This document shows, in pieces, positions 15,163-16,801 of a DNA stretch of 16,801 nt. Numbering within the stretch: the stretch's first letter is position 1; every line of letters starts with the position of its first letter. The stretch is taken from NCBI GenBank assembly GCA_003242275.1, contig QGUX01000040.1, forward strand, positions 1-16,801, read 5' to 3'. The notes beneath the pieces are model-generated. The model searched no databases and was not told where the DNA came from. It worked only from the letters and a program-made list of their open reading frames with translations. The position numbers were made by a program, and so were the translations under genes. The stretch is from Pseudomonadota bacterium (GTDB taxonomy: Bacteria > Pseudomonadota > Gammaproteobacteria > Steroidobacterales > Steroidobacteraceae).

Positions 15163-16046
15163 GCGCGCACCTGGATCCGCGCGAGGTGGCCGCCAGCTTC
15201 GGCGCCGCGAGCCGCCGCTACGACGAGGCAGCGGCGCTGCAGGCCGAAGTGCGCGCGGAGCTGCTGTCGCGCCTCGACCTGCTCGGGAAAGCGCCGCGCG
15301 CCGTGCTCGACCTCGGCGCCGGCACCGGACTTGCCGCCGCGGCGATGAAGCGCCGCTGGTCGCGCGCCGCCGTCACCGCGGTGGACATTGCCGCGCCCAT
15401 GCTCGAGGTGGCGCGCCGCCGCAGCCGCTTCTGGCGTCCCATCCGCTGCATCCAGGCCGACGCGCGCGAGCTGCCCTTCGAGGACGCGAGCTTCGACCTG
15501 GTGTTCAGCAACCTGATGCTGCAGTGGATCCACCCCCCGGACGAGGCGCTGGCCGAAGTGCGCCGCGTGCTGCGTCCGGACGGCCTGCTGCTGCTCTCCA
15601 GCTTCGGCCCGGAGACGCTGCAGGAGCTGCGCGCCGCGTGGCTTGCCGCCGACGACGGCGTGCACGTGATCGACTTCGTCGACATCCACGACCTGGGCAG
15701 CGCCCTGCAGCGCGCCGGCTTCGAGGAACCCGTGCTCGACACCGACCGGCACGTCCGTCACTACGCCGACGCCCGCGCGCTGATGCACGAGCTCAAGGCC
15801 ATGGGCGCGCACAACGTGGATGCCCGCCGCGCCCGCGGCCTGACCGGCCGGGCCGCCTTCAGCCGCATGCTCGCCGCCTACGAGCAGCTGCGCACGCCCC
15901 GCGGGCTGCCGGCGACGTGGCAGGTGGTTTACGCCACGGCCTGGGGATCGGACCGGCCGCCGCCGGGCGCGGCCGCCGCCCCGGACGGCGAGATCCGCGT
16001 GGGCCTGGACAACCTGCGCGCCAGCCTGGCGCGCCGCCGCCGATGA
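15159..16046 (+). CDS. bioC: Malonyl-ACP O-methyltransferase BioC
   Basis: BioC methylates malonyl-ACP using SAM, so that fatty-acid enzymes can build the pimeloyl chain. The SAM-binding motif I is LDLGAGTG (50-57), followed by VTAVDIAAPMLE (motif for the ribose hydroxyls) and FDLVFSNLMLQWI (motif IV region). The N-terminus carries FGAASRRYDEAAALQ, which resembles the BioC start region (F-x-x-AAxxYDxxAxLQ). The 295 residues are longer than E. coli BioC (251), with extra Pro/Ala and Arg-rich sequence at the C-terminus. The start is GTG at 15159, overlapping the bioH stop as GTGA, with GGAGGA about 9-10 bases upstream. The stop overlaps the ATG of bioD. Confidence 0.94.
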   Translation: MSAHLDPREVAASFGAASRRYDEAAALQAEVRAELLSRLDLLGKAPRAVLDLGAGTGLAAAAMKRRWSRAAVTAVDIAAPMLEVARRRSRFWRPIRCIQADARELPFEDASFDLVFSNLMLQWIHPPDEALAEVRRVLRPDGLLLLSSFGPETLQELRAAWLAADDGVHVIDFVDIHDLGSALQRAGFEEPVLDTDRHVRHYADARALMHELKAMGAHNVDARRARGLTGRAAFSRMLAAYEQLRTPRGLPATWQVVYATAWGSDRPPPGAAAAPDGEIRVGLDNLRASLARRRR

Positions 16047-16729
16047 CCCCGGCCGAGCTCCACCCGGCGCTGCGCCAGAGCCTGTTCGTCGCCGGCACGG
16101 ACACCGGCGTGGGCAAGACCTGGGTGGCCACGCGGCTGATCGCGGCGCTGGCCGCGGCCGGCCATCGCGTCGCCGCCATGAAGCCGGTGGCGGCCGGCGC
16201 GGAGATGACCTCGCACGGCCTGCGCAATGACGATGCGCTGGAGCTGATGGGGGCGGCCAATGTCCGCCTCCCGTACGAACTGGTGAACCCGGTCTGCCTG
16301 GCACGTGCCACGGCGCCGCACCTGGCCGCCGAGGAGACCGGAACCCGCATCGATCCCGACATGATCGCGGCCGCTTTCGCCCAGATCCGGCAGCGATCGG
16401 AGCTGGTCATCGTCGAAGGCGCCGGCGGCTGGCTGGCACCCATCGGCCCGGCGGCAGCCGACGGGGAGACCGGGCCCACCATGGAGGACGTGGCCCGGCG
16501 CCTCGGCCTGCCGGTGCTGCTGGTGGTGGGCATCCGCCTGGGCGCGATCAGCCACGCCCTGCTGACGGCCGCGGCCATCCGCCGCGCCGGCCTGCCGCTG
16601 GCCGGCTGGGTGGCCAACCCGGTCGATCCCGGCTTTGCAGATACTGCCCTCTACGTAGATTCCCTGAGGCGGCGCATGCCGTGTGCACTGCTGTGGACCG
16701 CGCCGCAGGTTATACTGCCGGGTCAATGA
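16043..16729 (+). CDS. bioD: ATP-dependent dethiobiotin synthetase BioD
   Basis: BioD uses ATP and CO2 to close the ureido ring of DAPA, giving dethiobiotin. The P-loop is GTDTGVGKT (18-26), with Lys25 as the Walker Lys. MKPVAAGAE carries the conserved substrate Lys47, and VIVEGAGGWLAPI holds the EGAGG motif. NPVCLARATAPHLAAEE is the usual NPxxxxxxxAPHxA region. The 228 residues are normal for the family. The ATG overlaps the bioC stop (ATGA), and no Shine-Dalgarno sequence is visible, so translation probably depends on ribosomes finishing bioC. The last codons contain a TATACT that may serve a downstream gene. Confidence 0.95.
   Translation: MTPAELHPALRQSLFVAGTDTGVGKTWVATRLIAALAAAGHRVAAMKPVAAGAEMTSHGLRNDDALELMGAANVRLPYELVNPVCLARATAPHLAAEETGTRIDPDMIAAAFAQIRQRSELVIVEGAGGWLAPIGPAAADGETGPTMEDVARRLGLPVLLVVGIRLGAISHALLTAAAIRRAGLPLAGWVANPVDPGFADTALYVDSLRRRMPCALLWTAPQVILPGQ
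16688..16716 (+). promoter_or_regulatory. Possible promoter at the end of bioD for a downstream gene
   Basis: TATACT (16711-16716) is one base from the -10 consensus and stands out in GC-rich surroundings. The best -35 at 17-base spacing, CTGCTG (16688-16693), is poor. It would start RNA near 16723, giving an untranslated leader to the end of the window. Confidence 0.35.
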
Positions 16730-16801
16730 TGGCGGGGGCCAGAGAGCCGCCTGTCCAACCAGGATTCAAGACGTCTAGCAAAGGGAAATCGAGGCTTGGG
16801 A
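16730..16801 (+). other. Non-coding leader after bioD, probably 5' of a gene beyond the window
   Basis: This stretch is clearly less GC-rich than the genes, especially 16757-16794. It has no T-rich terminator after bioD. It contains an 8-base palindrome AGACGTCT (16769-16776) and purine-rich AAAGGGAAA and GAGG (16791-16794), either of which could be a Shine-Dalgarno sequence for a start just past 16801. No gene can be called. Confidence 0.4.

Noticed and set aside
14244..16304. 686-codon open frame on the minus strand opposite bioH/bioC/bioD
   Set aside because: It is antisense to three well-supported genes, has Arg/Ala/His-rich low-complexity translation and no recognisable domain. Such frames are common when GC is this high.
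16731..16751. GGCGG/CCGCC hairpin after bioD as terminator
   Set aside because: The stem is only 5 bp with an 11-base loop and no T tract.

Overview
The window is very GC-rich bacterial DNA, tightly packed with genes and strongly biased to G/C at third codon positions. The gene families (TrkAH, UvrD with a C-terminal tudor-like domain, the BioC/BioH route to biotin, ComF beside bioB, and a BirA-type operator) point to a gammaproteobacterium, perhaps a Xanthomonadales- or Nevskiales-like lineage. The lineage is inferred from gene content, not from a search. No tRNA, rRNA, CRISPR array, insertion sequence or phage gene was seen.

Positions 1-2449 (+ strand) hold the end of a chemotaxis operon. 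It begins with a CheA kinase cut by the window edge. Next comes a 154-residue helical protein that I read as a short CheZ-like phosphatase, because it has a D-x-x-x-Q motif in a CheZ-like context and an acidic -DIDLF tail. A small predicted lipoprotein follows. The first ~100 bases contain long G runs that look like poor sequence.

Positions 2460-11929 (- strand) hold eight genes in a row with gaps or overlaps of -4 to 54 bases. In transcription order they are comF, cyoE, dsbA, gloB, an AI-2E/PerM-family membrane protein, uvrD, trkA and trkH. Functions are mixed: DNA uptake, heme O synthesis, periplasmic disulfide formation, methylglyoxal detoxification, DNA repair and potassium uptake. Several joins look translationally coupled (GTGA at uvrD/trkA, a 1-base gap at trkA/trkH, and a gloB Shine-Dalgarno sequence overlapping the dsbA stop).

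Positions 11930-12073 are the divergent control region between comF and the biotin operon. It carries a clear inverted repeat, TTGTCAACT-N15-AGTTGACAG, of the form expected for a BirA biotin-repressor operator.

Positions 12074-16729 (+ strand) are a biotin operon, bioB-bioF-bioH-bioC-bioD. The last four genes are joined by 4-base stop/start overlaps. BioC and BioH make the pimeloyl-ACP precursor, BioF makes KAPA, BioD makes dethiobiotin and BioB inserts sulfur. The BioA step (KAPA to DAPA) is missing here and must be encoded elsewhere. The last ~90 bases look like a promoter and leader for a gene beyond the window.

Most of the window is well-known housekeeping sequence. The points most worth a second look are the short CheZ-like protein, the BirA operator with a possibly leaderless bioB start, the CIHC active site of DsbA, and the C-terminal extension of ComF.
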